A stretch of 10,464 bases of DNA from Brachionus plicatilis (GCA_010279815.1 QEOQ01000651.1:237947-248410), one strand, 5' to 3'. Counted from the stretch's first letter, positions 1 through 7,151 are shown. Notes: generated from the letters alone by a model not told the origin. Numbers and translations: made by a program.

Positions 1-58
1 GACTCGTGCTGATTGTATCACTTGTCAACTATTCGAAACGATTCGATTTTGTCTTACA
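1..58 (-). repeat. Start of 3' LTR (partial, runs off window)
   Basis: Read on the minus strand this begins TGTAAGAC, directly after a purine-rich tract and about 45 bp beyond the last plausible pol stop. The other proposed LTR end, at 5118, reads TTACA outward, so the pair would have matching TGTAA/TTACA termini as LTRs do. I could not find a second copy of these 58 bp near the 5' end of the element, so the boundary is inferred. Confidence 0.4.
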
Positions 59-102
59 AAAAAATTTTTTTTTTCTTTTTTTTTATTATGACCGACTCCG
101 GT
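59..102 (-). other. Candidate polypurine tract
   Basis: On the minus strand this is an almost pure A/G run (A9-G-A-rich) followed by a short T run that abuts the proposed LTR start at 58. A purine run just before the 3' LTR is where plus-strand DNA synthesis is primed in LTR retrotransposons. The T run next to the LTR is atypical, so the exact primer end is uncertain. Confidence 0.35.
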
Positions 103-276
103 TTATCGTCGATTCGGATGCCCATAATTCAAGCGTTCAGGTACCGCTCTAGCGCGCTGATTTGCTGTTCTTGTTGGAGACCGTCTGAAGTCCGGCCTCG
201 TCGTTCTCAGCGTGTGGGTGGTTGGTTTGGACGTTTCGTCGTCGCTTGAATCTTCTTCTTCGCTCGAAAGGGCCGT
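103..276 (-). pseudogene. C-terminal tail of Pol beyond an in-frame TGA
   Basis: After the TGA at 279-277 that ends the integrase frame, the same frame stays open for 57 more codons to a TAA at 105-103. The translation starts with an acidic Ser/Glu/Asp cluster (SSEEEDSSDDE) and then becomes Arg/Thr/Pro-rich, ending in RR. This charged tail resembles the low-complexity C-termini of many Ty3/gypsy integrases rather than random AT-rich DNA, and it ends just before the purine tract. I infer that Pol originally ended here and that the TGA is a point mutation. A short tail-less form remains possible. No chromodomain is visible. Confidence 0.55.
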
Positions 277-1612
277 TCAGTGGGTCAACATCGCCTTTTT
301 CGCCTTGTCGACTATTGCTCGGGCCGCTCTGTGCTTGGCTCTCGTATGAGTTATTTGTTTCAGCACCTCATCAGTCCCATTTGTTTTTTCAAATTGTAAA
401 TCGCCACCACCGTTGTGTCTCTTTAGTCTTTTTACATGCACTATCAGTCGCTTGCCTTTTGTTTTGATTGGGCGAATTTTATAATTAGCCTGGTTAACTT
501 TTTGTTCCACGACGTAGGGTCCATTCCAGTTGTATGTGAACTTCCTGCACTGACCTCTTTTAATGACATCGTTCCTGACCCACACAAGGTCGCCGGGTTT
601 GAATTCAGCGGCATAAACGTGTCTGTCGTAGTTTAGTCTCATTCGCCGGATGCGCACGTTCTTATTTTGTCTAACTTTTTCGTAGGCTTTTTGTAGCTTG
701 AATTTTATTAGATCTACATATTCGTCCGGTGTAGTTGGGACGTTTATAATTGGGTGCCGATAAATAAGATCCAGCGGCATCTTCGCTTTTCTCCCATACA
801 TCAGTTCGTATGGGGTAACGCCTGTCGTTGCGTGGACGGCATTGTTATAGACCAGACCTAAAACTTCTATTTGCTGGTCCCAGTCGTCATGGTCTTCATT
901 GACATAACAGGTTATCACTCTCTTGACCGTCCTGTTCAAACGTTCTCTGATTCCATCGGTTTGTGGGTGGAATGGCGATGTTCTCAGTCTCTTAACGTCC
1001 ATAAGGTTCCATAGTTCTTCGAACAAAGCCGAATGATAGTTTGTGCCTTGATCGGTTAATACCGCTTCCGGTATGCCGTGCCTACAAATAAACGTAAAGA
1101 GGCATTTTGCGACTGTTTTGGCTTCGGCGCTTTGTATTGCAAATAACTCCATCTATTTGGTGAAGTGGTCAATTATACAAAGAATATATTTGTTATTTGT
1201 TCTGGACGTTTTTAGTGGTCCTAAAATGTCTGATGTTATTATTTCGAGCGGCCTATTGGTAATTATTGGTAACAACTTGTTTTTGATTTCACGTCCAGTT
1301 GTTGACCTTTGGCATGGCTCGCAGTTGAGTATAAACGTTTTTATATCGTCGAAATATTTTGGCCAGTAAAATTTCTGTCGGATCTTATTAAACGTTTTCT
1401 CTAATTTTAGGTGTCCACTCCATTTTGATGCATGTTCTTGTTGCATTATTAATTTTCGTTCATTAGATGGTACATTGAACTGGGCACAAATGTTATTATG
1501 TTTGTCTATTCGATGCAATACCTCCGCAATCAATTTAAATTCGTCCCATGAATTGTAAAAAAATTCGTTAATATTGTTTTCAAACTTGTCAATTTTTGGT
1601 TTTTCCTTGTTA
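277..1612 (-). pseudogene. pol: Integrase region of pol, broken by TAG and a frameshift
   Basis: The integrase inserts element cDNA into the chromosome. It has an N-terminal H2C2 zinc finger (H-X6-H-X29-C-X2-C; the EHAS...GHLKLEKT...NCEPCQR block, about 1435-1312). The catalytic core follows, with first Asp at 1230-1228 (TSDILGP), second Asp at 1053-1051 (LTDQGTNY) and Glu at 945-943 (GIRERLNR); the D-X35-E spacing is canonical. A GPY module (NWNGPYVVEQ, near 525-510) lies in the C-terminal domain. A TAG at 1155-1153 sits between HFTK and MELFAI, where family members usually carry Trp, so it is probably a single-base nonsense mutation. The frame also shifts by one base relative to RNase H near 1610-1615; coding-like sequence continues from the shift into the H2C2 domain. 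The catalytic residues survive, but full-length protein could not be made. Confidence 0.93.
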
Positions 1613-2389
1613 TTTCACATTTCTCAAAATTTCTATGAACCACGCAATGTCGCTGTCTGACTTCTGGAACTCTGGTTTGTTTATCTCTTGGAAGTGAATG
1701 GTGTTTATTTGTTCTACTTCGTCGTAAAGCATGTTTATCATTAAATCATCGTTGTCTGGTTTGTTAACGTTATCGTCAGATTTTAATGGCCATCTCGAAA
1801 GGCTATCGGTGTTTTGGTGTTTGGTGCCTTTACGATACATGATTTTGAAATCAAATGATTCTAGTCGTATGATCCAGCGTGCGAGTCTAGGTGCCGGGTT
1901 TCTCACCGTTCTTAACCATTGTAGTGGCTGATGGTCGGTGACTGCGATGAATTCTTGACCGAATAAGTATTCACGAAAATGTTCGATCGAGTTTACGATT
2001 GATAATAATTCTTTTTCTGACGTTGAATAGTTTTTTTCAGGTTTTGACAGGCCACTAGAGTAGTAGGCTATCGGTCTCCATAATCGTTCGTTCCCTCTTT
2101 GTTGTGATTACACGACGCCGATTCCGTAATTGCTAGCGTCTGTTTCTAGTTTGAACGTTTTGGTGAAGTCTGGTATTGCCAAAATCTTATGTGACATCAA
2201 ATAGCTCTTGAGGACCTGGAAAGATGTCTCGCATTCTCGTGACCATTCAAAGTTTGTGTGCTTATGGTTCAGTTTGTGGAACGGGGCGGCAATTTTTGCA
2301 AAATTTCTGATGAACTTCCTGTAGTACGAAGCTAGGCCAATGAAGCTGATTACTTGGTCAACGTTTTGTGGTCTTGAGTATTTTAGCAA
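1610..2389 (-). pseudogene. pol: RT connection and RNase H region of pol with internal TAA
   Basis: The first part (2389-2111) is the RT thumb/connection, with the hallmark FIGLASYYRKFI motif, leading into RNase H at KLETDASNYGIG. RNase H removes the RNA strand after reverse transcription. Its acidic residues are visible: Asp in ETDAS, Glu in SEKELLSIV (after the stop), Asp in VTDHQPL and Asp in KHQNTDSLSR. A TAA at 2110-2108 interrupts the frame, which then stays open for 67 codons and continues in frame into the segment from 1906 to 1610. It is therefore a simple nonsense mutation, not a domain boundary. The start is out of frame with the upstream RT segment by one base around 2385-2395. 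Confidence 0.92.
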
Positions 2390-3465
2390 ACTTCTATCTT
2401 CCTTGGAGATGGTGCTATTGTTTCATTGGAGACTACGTGACCTAAGTACTCGACCGACGTTTCGAAAAACTGGCATTTGGAAAGCTTGATTTTTAATTCG
2501 TATTGTCGGATGACATTGAGAACTTGTTGAATATGATCGTAATGTTTTTCAACTGTCTTTGAGAATATTATGATGTCGTCCAGGTATATCATACAGATTT
2601 TGCAGATAAGGTCTTTGAAGATCTCGTTCATGAAACGTTGGAACGTTGCTCCTGAGTTTGTTAATCCCATTGGTAATACTCTGAACTCGAAGTGACCGAA
2701 TTCACAATTGAACGAAATTCTTGGAAGTGGGTAACAGTCTCTTATTGTAAGGCTATTGAGTTTGCGGTAGTCGATTGTTAGCCTAACGTTTCCGTCACTT
2801 TTTTGTACAAGGTGTACCGGGGATGAATATGGTGAACGACTGTTTGTTATTAGTCCCGCCTCTCCCATCTCGGTGATTAACTGTTTGGACTCGTTTCGTT
2901 TTGCGAAAGGTACAGGTCTAGGCTTGATGCTGAATGGGATGTCGTCTGTGAGTCTAATTTCGTGTTCGATTGCGTTTGTTGGTTTTAAGTCTCTCAGGCT
3001 TTTCGCCGAAACGTCTCCTGCTTCTTTGGTGATTCTGGTGCGAAGCTTTTTGATTATAGGACTATTTATCGGTTCTTCTCTCTCTTCCATGAAATTGATG
3101 GCGCAGTCGTTGTCTATTTCATCCTCTTTGATTTCCGTGCATTTCAAACGTATTATCAGTTGTTCTATGATGTCCTTTGTAACGTTAAATTTGTTTAATG
3201 TTTCCAATCCAATCAGGCAATCGTTGAGTAGGTTTCCGATCACTAAAACCTCCGTGTCAAGTGTTTGATCGCCTAGTGTCAATTTAATCGTTGTTTTGCC
3301 GATAGTCTTCGTTGGGGTTCCTATTGCTGTAAACATTTGTTTAGATGTAGGTGCTGTTGGTAGTTTCAACTTTTTGGCTATGGATTGGTTGATGATTGTT
3401 CGCTTTACTCCGGTGTCTAATAGAAATTTAACGTTGGTTTCATTTATTTGACAAGTGCTTGTTAG
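2383..3465 (-). pseudogene. pol: Protease and reverse transcriptase region of pol, RT motif A deleted
   Basis: The frame continues directly from the gag stop. A retropepsin-like aspartic protease comes first, with LLDTGV at about 3417-3409 (catalytic Asp of DTG; the usual following Ala/Ser is Val) and a C-terminal CLIGLETLNKF block. RT follows: PRPVPFAKR, SPYSSPVHLVQKSDGNVR, then DYRKLNSLTIRDCYPLPRI. The text then jumps straight to FNCEFGHFEFRVLPMGLTNS. In Ty3/gypsy RTs about 30 residues normally lie between these blocks, including motif A (LDL..GYWQI) with the first catalytic Asp. They are missing here, near 2713-2720, without loss of frame. The YLDD motif is intact at 2586-2575. The frame is then lost near 2390. 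This RT could not polymerise. Confidence 0.95.
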
Positions 3466-3471
3466 TCATTG
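3463..3471 (-). promoter_or_regulatory. Leaky stop context CAA-TGA-CTA between gag and pol
   Basis: Gag ends in CAA TGA and the next codon is CTA. The frame stays open afterwards and enters the protease DTG motif 16 codons downstream without any shift. UGA followed by CUA is the established high-readthrough context seen in alphaviruses and several animal mRNAs. Readthrough would give Gag-Pol at a low ratio to Gag, as in gammaretroviruses. The alternative is a mutated sense codon in an originally fused gag-pol. Confidence 0.55.
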
Positions 3472-4590
3472 ATGATTGGGTGTATATAGATTGTTAATCA
3501 GGGCTCTGGGTGGGATGGGATCATATTTTGGTCTTATTTGTGGACAATTTGGACGAAAGTGGCCAGTTTGGTTGCACCTGTAGCATCTTTGTGTCGGTTC
3601 GAAGGAAGCGTGTCTCGAATCTGGACTAATGTTTCTTGGTTGGTCTTGAATTGGATAGTTCGATTCGGTGTTGATTTTTCTTGCATGCATGCTTGTTCTG
3701 GGTGTTGTGTTCAATACCTCTTCGTACCTCGATGCTAACTCTGTAATTTCACTCAGGGAGTTCAATGTTGGCCGTGCAACCTTTAACTTGATTTGGATTT
3801 CTGTCGATTTTATACCATCGATGAATTGATCTGCTATGAAAGTGTCTGTTACGTTTTGATCTACTCCTGGAAATGCCTTCTTTGAAAGAATGCGGAGTTG
3901 TGTCACGAACAGGTGAACGTTCTCATTCTCGAGTTGTCTTCTCTCTAAGAAAGATCTCTTCGGGTTTGAGTTCTCTTTACGTTCGTATAGTTGGATCAGC
4001 AGTGATTTCAATAGTTGGTAAGCCTGATTGTCGTTTTCGCTGAATGGATATTCGTCAACGTTCTTCCTACATTCTTGGTCAAGCTTCAAAAACATGATGT
4101 CTTTCCTGTTGTCTTGGATGTTATCTATTTTGAAGAACATATAGAAGTTTTTGATCCAATCTTTGATATCGTCACAGTTTGGATCGAATGCGTTTGGAGC
4201 TTGTATTTGGTAGTAATTTCTACTTTGGTGTGTTAGTATGCGGTTTGATAACGTTGGCGCTGCAGACACCGCGGTTGTACCGCATAACACATGAAGCGCT
4301 CTAGGTAGTTGGCTCGTTGCATTGTTGTTTTGGTTTTTACAGACGAAGGTGAAGTTGTTGTTCTTCTGTCTCTTGTTACTCAAAATAGTTGCCCACATTA
4401 TCATTATCAATATTGTTATGATTGCCACAGACGTTGACATCAGGACGTTGTCATTGATCAGGCACCAGCACCGGTTCATGCATGGAATAATTTGTGCTAT
4501 GCTTGATTCTATAAATTTTATTATACGTTTTGTTATTCCTGATTCTTGTTCCTGATGTGTTATCGCTTTCAAAATATCCCATAGGCCCAT
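3466..4590 (-). CDS. gag: Gag-like structural protein with CCHC zinc knuckle and N-terminal membrane segment
   Basis: Gag forms the virus-like particle and packages element RNA. I chose the ATG at 4590 (MGLWDILK), giving 374 aa. The frame is open further upstream to beyond 4683 but contains no ATG there, only a TTG. In order it has a short amphipathic N-terminus, a very hydrophobic stretch of about 20 residues (STSVAIITILIMIMWATIL, about 4437-4381) followed by a basic SNKRQK, and a capsid-like helical region (FDPNCDDIKDWIKNFYMFF through ELASRYEEVL). A nucleocapsid knuckle CYRCNQTGHFRPNC (C-X2-C-X4-H-X4-C, 3585-3544) is followed by a Pro-rich end. No internal stops exist, in contrast to pol. 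A membrane-spanning segment is unusual for Ty3/gypsy Gag. The next frame, pol, begins at once after the TGA. Confidence 0.85.
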   Translation of the reverse strand: MGLWDILKAITHQEQESGITKRIIKFIESSIAQIIPCMNRCWCLINDNVLMSTSVAIITILIMIMWATILSNKRQKNNNFTFVCKNQNNNATSQLPRALHVLCGTTAVSAAPTLSNRILTHQSRNYYQIQAPNAFDPNCDDIKDWIKNFYMFFKIDNIQDNRKDIMFLKLDQECRKNVDEYPFSENDNQAYQLLKSLLIQLYERKENSNPKRSFLERRQLENENVHLFVTQLRILSKKAFPGVDQNVTDTFIADQFIDGIKSTEIQIKLKVARPTLNSLSEITELASRYEEVLNTTPRTSMHARKINTESNYPIQDQPRNISPDSRHASFEPTQRCYRCNQTGHFRPNCPQIRPKYDPIPPRALINNLYTPNHQ

Positions 4591-4790
4591 CTTGGCGTCG
4601 ATTAAAATGGATCCACGTGGTTGAGTGTTGATTGACTTTTTAACAATGTGCGTTTTGAGAATGAATAATAATTCCACCCCCAAACAACGTTTTATATAAT
4701 GTGAAAACGTGTTATTAAATATAGTGTGTGTGAATACGAGACTAAGCTATGCATCGCAATGTCTGTAATGTGTATGTAATTAATTCTGCA

Positions 4791-5040
4791 TGCACCCCGT
4801 TTCGGGAACGCGGCTTTGACAAATTAGTCTGCACCCCGCTTTTGGGAACGCGACTTACAGCTAGAATGACAGATAGCATCGTTCCCTGGTCCTATCTGTA
4901 TGCTGAAAATGTGATGTCTGAGTGGACCCTTCTGGGCATCGCGACTTCTGACAAATTAACCTGCCCCATGAATCCCATGAATCCGCGACTTAGGATTAAT
5001 TTGTCTTCGCCCCGTAGAAGGTCCGTGACTTACGATGAAA
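4791..5040. repeat. Five degenerate short repeats in the leader
   Basis: Cores on the plus strand include aacgcggctttgacaaatta (4806-4825), aacgcgactta (4846-4856), atcgcgacttctgacaaatta (4938-4958, in part), ccgcgacttaggattaattt (4983-5002) and tccgtgacttacgatgaaatt (5022-5042, in part). Spacing is irregular, roughly 40-90 bp. Two copies are preceded by ctgca..cccc and ttcgggaacg/tttgggaacg. The irregular spacing suggests old, diverged tandem copies. Confidence 0.5.
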
Positions 5041-5074
5041 TTATGTCCTAACGAAGAAAGCATTGACAAGAGTT

Positions 5075-5098
5075 TCTCAGAGCAAATATAGTCTGAGA
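5075..5098. other. Stem-loop beside the primer-binding site
   Basis: tctcaga (5075-5081) and tctgaga (5092-5098) are perfect 7 bp inverted repeats with a 10-nt loop, a few bases downstream of the primer-binding site in element RNA. The position fits RNA elements used for priming or packaging, but such a role is inferred only. Confidence 0.45.
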
Positions 5099-5099
5099 C

Positions 5100-5117
5100 T
5101 CACTTGTGGGCACCAAT
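5100..5117 (-). other. Primer-binding site
   Basis: On the minus strand, TTGGTGCCCACAAGTGAG directly follows the LTR end TATTACA. PBS sequences start with TGG, the complement of the tRNA CCA end, one or two bases after the LTR, as here. I cannot assign the tRNA. Confidence 0.65.
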
Positions 5118-5138
5118 GTAATAGATGAGGATTTTGGC
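5118..5138 (-). repeat. Last 21 bp of 5' LTR, interrupted
   Basis: Plus-strand tgtaatagatgagg... reads on the minus strand as an LTR end ...CATCTATTACA next to the primer-binding site. Upstream LTR sequence (R, U3) is replaced by a hAT-like terminus from 5139. Sequence matching the 3' LTR start (1-58) was not found further right, so the rest of the LTR is either deleted or beyond nested insertions. Confidence 0.55.
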
Positions 5139-5241
5139 TAGTGGCGTAGCCAGGATTTTTAAAATGGTGTGGCGAGATTCAGTTTTGTGGTCAAAATGAA
5201 GGAAGGGGGGGTCCCGAGGGGGTCAAATAAAGATTTTTTAT

Positions 5242-5814
5242 TTACAAATCGGATGGAAAATTTAGAAAGAGATAATACAAAACAAAAATGTATATTTTAA
5301 AAAAATTCAAGTCTTCTATTTTTTGCCTAGCAAAAATATCAATTATTTTGTCGACATCTAGATTTTTAAGCTCTAATGAATCAATATTTATCAAACTTAA
5401 TTCGTTTAGTCGATCTTGTCCAATGCGATTTTATAAACAGTTCTTGATCCTCTTCAAGACTGAAAAAAAACTTTCAGACGCCGAGTTAGCAATCGGAAAT
5501 GTTAAATAAATTCTAAATAAATCGAATATAGTTGGAAAAATTTTTGACACATTTGAACTCAAAAACAAATTTTTCAACTCCACAAGTCTATTTTCTGGAT
5601 CGATTTTTTTGATATCAAAACCAACTTGTTTTTTGAAAGAATACCAAAGATCTAATTCCTGGCTTAGATTTTCTAAATTGAAAAAATTACTGTAAATACT
5701 CAATAGATCTTTAAAATTGTTGTTTTGTCTTTCTATTTCAGTAAATAACGAATAGATGGTTTCGATCAGGCCAATGTTTTCAATCTCAAATCTTGAGCTT
5801 ATTGTTTCAATCAA
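5242..5814 (-). pseudogene. C-terminal part of a hAT transposase (dimerisation domain), with TAA
   Basis: The 127-codon segment 5814-5434 ends with LTFPIANSASESFFSVLKRI, the typical hAT C-terminal dimerisation motif (P...AS.E..FS.LKRIK) of ZMYM1/hAT-C-like transposases. A TAA at 5433-5431 interrupts it. In the same frame the next residues read GQDRLNELSLINIDS and DKIIDIFARQK, which are the conserved continuation of this domain, and the frame runs on to a TAA at 5244-5242. So the TAA is a nonsense mutation and the true end lies near 5290-5242. Upstream of 5814 the frame meets stops in AT-rich DNA. The BED finger and DDE-bearing N-terminal two thirds are absent, so this fragment cannot transpose itself. 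Confidence 0.85.
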
Positions 5815-6397
5815 AATATTTATTTTTTAATAGCTTTAAGGTTATGAGTATTTTTTTAGAAATTTTTTAATAATTAGAGCTTAAAATTTTAATCACAATA
5901 ATGGCAAGAAGAAATCAATTTTTATATTTTCAATTTTTATTCTAATTAAAATTTTTTATTCAATTTTCAATTGAAAAAATAATAAAATTTTTTTTTAATT
6001 TGGAGCAGAATTTTAAATATAAAAAAAATTCGAATTTGTTTGTTCATATTTAACTTAAATTTGAAATATGAAATGTCCATAATTAACTTAAATAAACACA
6101 AGATCTAAATATTTAATGCACAAAACACTTTTAACCATAAAAATGAAAAACAGGAGGGGTTATATTATTATAATTATTAATTCATGCAAGGTCAAGTTAT
6201 TAATTTTTAAAAAATAAATACAAGTTCAATATGGCAATTTTTTTTTTCTATTTAACTTTTTTGAAATTTTGAAATTACGTTGTTTAATTTAAACTCAATG
6301 CTTATGTATGTTAAAATTTGAAATTTAATTACCCAATTATTTCTAAAAAAGTAAAATAGAAAAAAAAACTTGCCATATGTATTCTCATCTAAACTAA
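5815..6397. other. AT-rich filler inside hAT remnant
   Basis: Very AT-rich sequence with homopolymer A/T runs. I see no open frame, RNA gene or clear repeat; it presumably replaces the lost N-terminal half of the transposase gene. Confidence 0.6.
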
Positions 6398-6428
6398 AAA
6401 AATGGTGTGGCGCCGCCACACCATTTTT
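6398..6428. repeat. Near-perfect palindrome in the right hAT end
   Basis: aaaaatggtgtggcg (6398-6412) and cgccacaccattttt (6414-6428) are 15 bp perfect inverted arms around one base. The left arm equals the subterminal motif found at the left hAT end. Confidence 0.9.
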
Positions 6429-6440
6429 AATAATGATAAG

Positions 6441-6480
6441 GCGGCCGCCACACTTCGCCTCAATGGCGCTTCGCCATTGA
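6441..6480. repeat. GC-rich palindromes in the right hAT end
   Basis: gcggccgc (6441-6448) is self-complementary, and tcaatggcg (6460-6468) pairs with cgccattga (6472-6480) over a 3-nt loop. Together with the adjacent 31 bp palindrome this gives a chain of hairpins at the terminus, in strong contrast to the AT-rich surroundings. Confidence 0.8.
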
Positions 6481-6493
6481 TTTATGCCGAGAA

Positions 6494-6590
6494 GGCCGCT
6501 AGGATAAATGAGAAACGTTAAATGGGGGGTGAAAATACTTTATTATTCAACTAACTTTATTACAAAAAAAACAATCTTATTTTATAGTAA
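6494..6590. other. Unassigned spacer between hAT and MULE relics
   Basis: AT-rich with a G6 run near 6523. The minus strand contains AATAAAG close to 6540, which could be a leftover LTR polyadenylation region. I cannot show this. Confidence 0.4.
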
Positions 6591-6689
6591 GAGTGTAGAG
6601 GTGCGCACTCTCAACGTTTAGAACTGGACGAATGTAAAGTTACTATTCGTCGAGGTGGCAAAGGAATTGATTTATTACAGATACCATAA
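6591..6689 (+). pseudogene. FLYWCH-like zinc finger start of the MULE protein (relic)
   Basis: A 32-codon open stretch containing LELDECKVTIRRGGKGIDLL ends in TAA at 6687-6689. The RRGGKGIDLL block resembles the opening of FLYWCH fingers (R-G-G...LL..G) that sit at the N-terminus of many animal MULE transposases. The Trp, Cys and His ligands that should follow are missing. The strand and distance to the transposase core agree with this reading. The match is short, so this is suggestive only. Confidence 0.4.
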
Positions 6690-6696
6690 TAAATTT

Positions 6697-6820
6697 TTTG
6701 ATAACATAATAAGTTTATTGATAACACTATTTTTTTAATATTAAATAATATTAAATTACTCATAACAAAATCTATTGCTCAATATTTGATAACATCTTAT
6801 GTTATCAGTTGATAACACTA
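6697..6820. repeat. Duplicated TTTGATAACAT...TTGATAACACTA motif
   Basis: Copy 1 (6697-6729) and copy 2 (6785-6820) both start TTTGATAACAT and end TTGATAACACTA, with a shared GTT between. Copy 2 also contains a perfect hairpin, tgataacat/atgttatca (6787-6795, 6799-6807; 3-nt loop). The rest of 6690-6870 is AT-rich without coding sign. Confidence 0.75.
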
Positions 6821-6872
6821 CCGGGGAGACCCAAATATTTTTATTAATTAAAAAAAATTTTTTTGAGTCGAA

Positions 6873-7151
6873 ATGCTTGCTACTGACGGTACCTTCAAAC
6901 TAATTTCGCAAGTCTATAATATTCTACATGGGCTCTTGTGATCGTAACAAAGCATTCCAGCCTTTCGGTGTCGCTATTACTCCCATTTAAACCGACGCGG
7001 ATTACGAGTTTCTATTCAAAGCACTTAAATCAACTGTTCATAGTTTGTTAAATAGAGATAATCAAACGACAATTTAATTGGCAGATGGTGCTGATGCTAT
7101 CGAAAACGGATTTTCTGCTGTTTTTGATTTTAAGCCAAGAATCATTTGTTT
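6873..7151 (+). pseudogene. MULE transposase core, first half (relic)
   Basis: ATDGTFKL (first catalytic Asp at 6885-6887) is followed after a one-base frameshift near 6922-6931 by SCDRNKAFQPFGVAITP and DADYEFLFKALKSTVHSLL. LADGADAI follows, with the probable second Asp at 7084-7086, then FKPRIIC. These are the DGTFK, FHPFG and ADGA blocks of the MULE DDE domain, which catalyses cut-and-paste of the element. TAA codons interrupt at 6988-6990 and 7075-7077. The frame ends abruptly at the inverted terminus of a nested element at 7152 and resumes at 9228. Confidence 0.85.

Larger units (their letters stand above)
4591..5117 (-). other. 5' leader of the retrotransposon with degenerate repeats
   Basis: This is the untranslated stretch between primer-binding site and gag. 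Between about 4791 and 5040 it contains a recurring, degraded unit built around (g)cgactt(a) and gacaaatta, often with gcacccc and gggaacg: at 4806-4830, 4843-4856, 4936-4958, 4983-5008 and 5021-5040. The plus-strand frame through here (4749-5051) has no recognisable protein features and I treat it as non-coding. Confidence 0.6.
1..5138 (-). mobile_element. Degenerate Ty3/gypsy LTR retrotransposon
   Basis: The order read on the minus strand is LTR end, primer-binding site, leader, gag with a CCHC knuckle, protease, RT, RNase H, integrase, purine tract, LTR start. Integrase downstream of RNase H is the diagnostic Ty3/gypsy (Metaviridae-type) order. There is no env-like frame between integrase and the 3' LTR. 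The copy is inactive: pol contains a deletion, two frameshifts and in-frame stops. Neither LTR is complete here. The 3' LTR runs off the left edge, and the 5' LTR is interrupted after 21 bp by a hAT-like end, so LTR-LTR divergence cannot be used for dating within this window. Confidence 0.95.
5139..6493 (-). mobile_element. hAT-like DNA transposon remnant
   Basis: The left end TAGTGGCGTAGCCAGGAT resembles hAT terminal inverted repeats. Reading inward from the right gives TAGCGGCCTTCTCGG. Subterminal sequence matches better: the left has TTTTTAAAATGGTGTGGCG (5156-5174) and the right, reversed, has ATTAAAAATGGTGTGGCGGC (6411-6430). The minus-strand frame inside matches a hAT dimerisation domain. 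No clean 8 bp target duplication was found, so the outer ends are approximate or chimeric. Confidence 0.7.

Noticed and set aside
13..467. Plus-strand frames over the 3' end of the retrotransposon
   Set aside because: They cross the proposed LTR, purine tract and integrase end, and read as Phe/Ser-rich antisense text.
1073..1369. 98-codon plus-strand frame opposite integrase
   Set aside because: Antisense shadow; the minus strand shows the DDE core and H2C2 finger.
2873..3268. 131-codon plus-strand frame opposite the protease/RT
   Set aside because: Antisense shadow of a clearly homologous pol frame.
4749..5051. 100-codon plus-strand frame in the retrotransposon leader
   Set aside because: Its sequence follows the degenerate leader repeats, has no recognisable domain, and lies antisense between primer-binding site and gag.
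5171..5222. G-rich stretch considered as a G-quadruplex
   Set aside because: Only two long G runs with mixed spacing; not the four runs needed.
5288..5509. 73-codon plus-strand frame
   Set aside because: Antisense to the hAT dimerisation domain.
6591..6610. gagtg...cactc stem considered as a regulatory hairpin
   Set aside because: Only 5 bp of pairing; within chance expectation.
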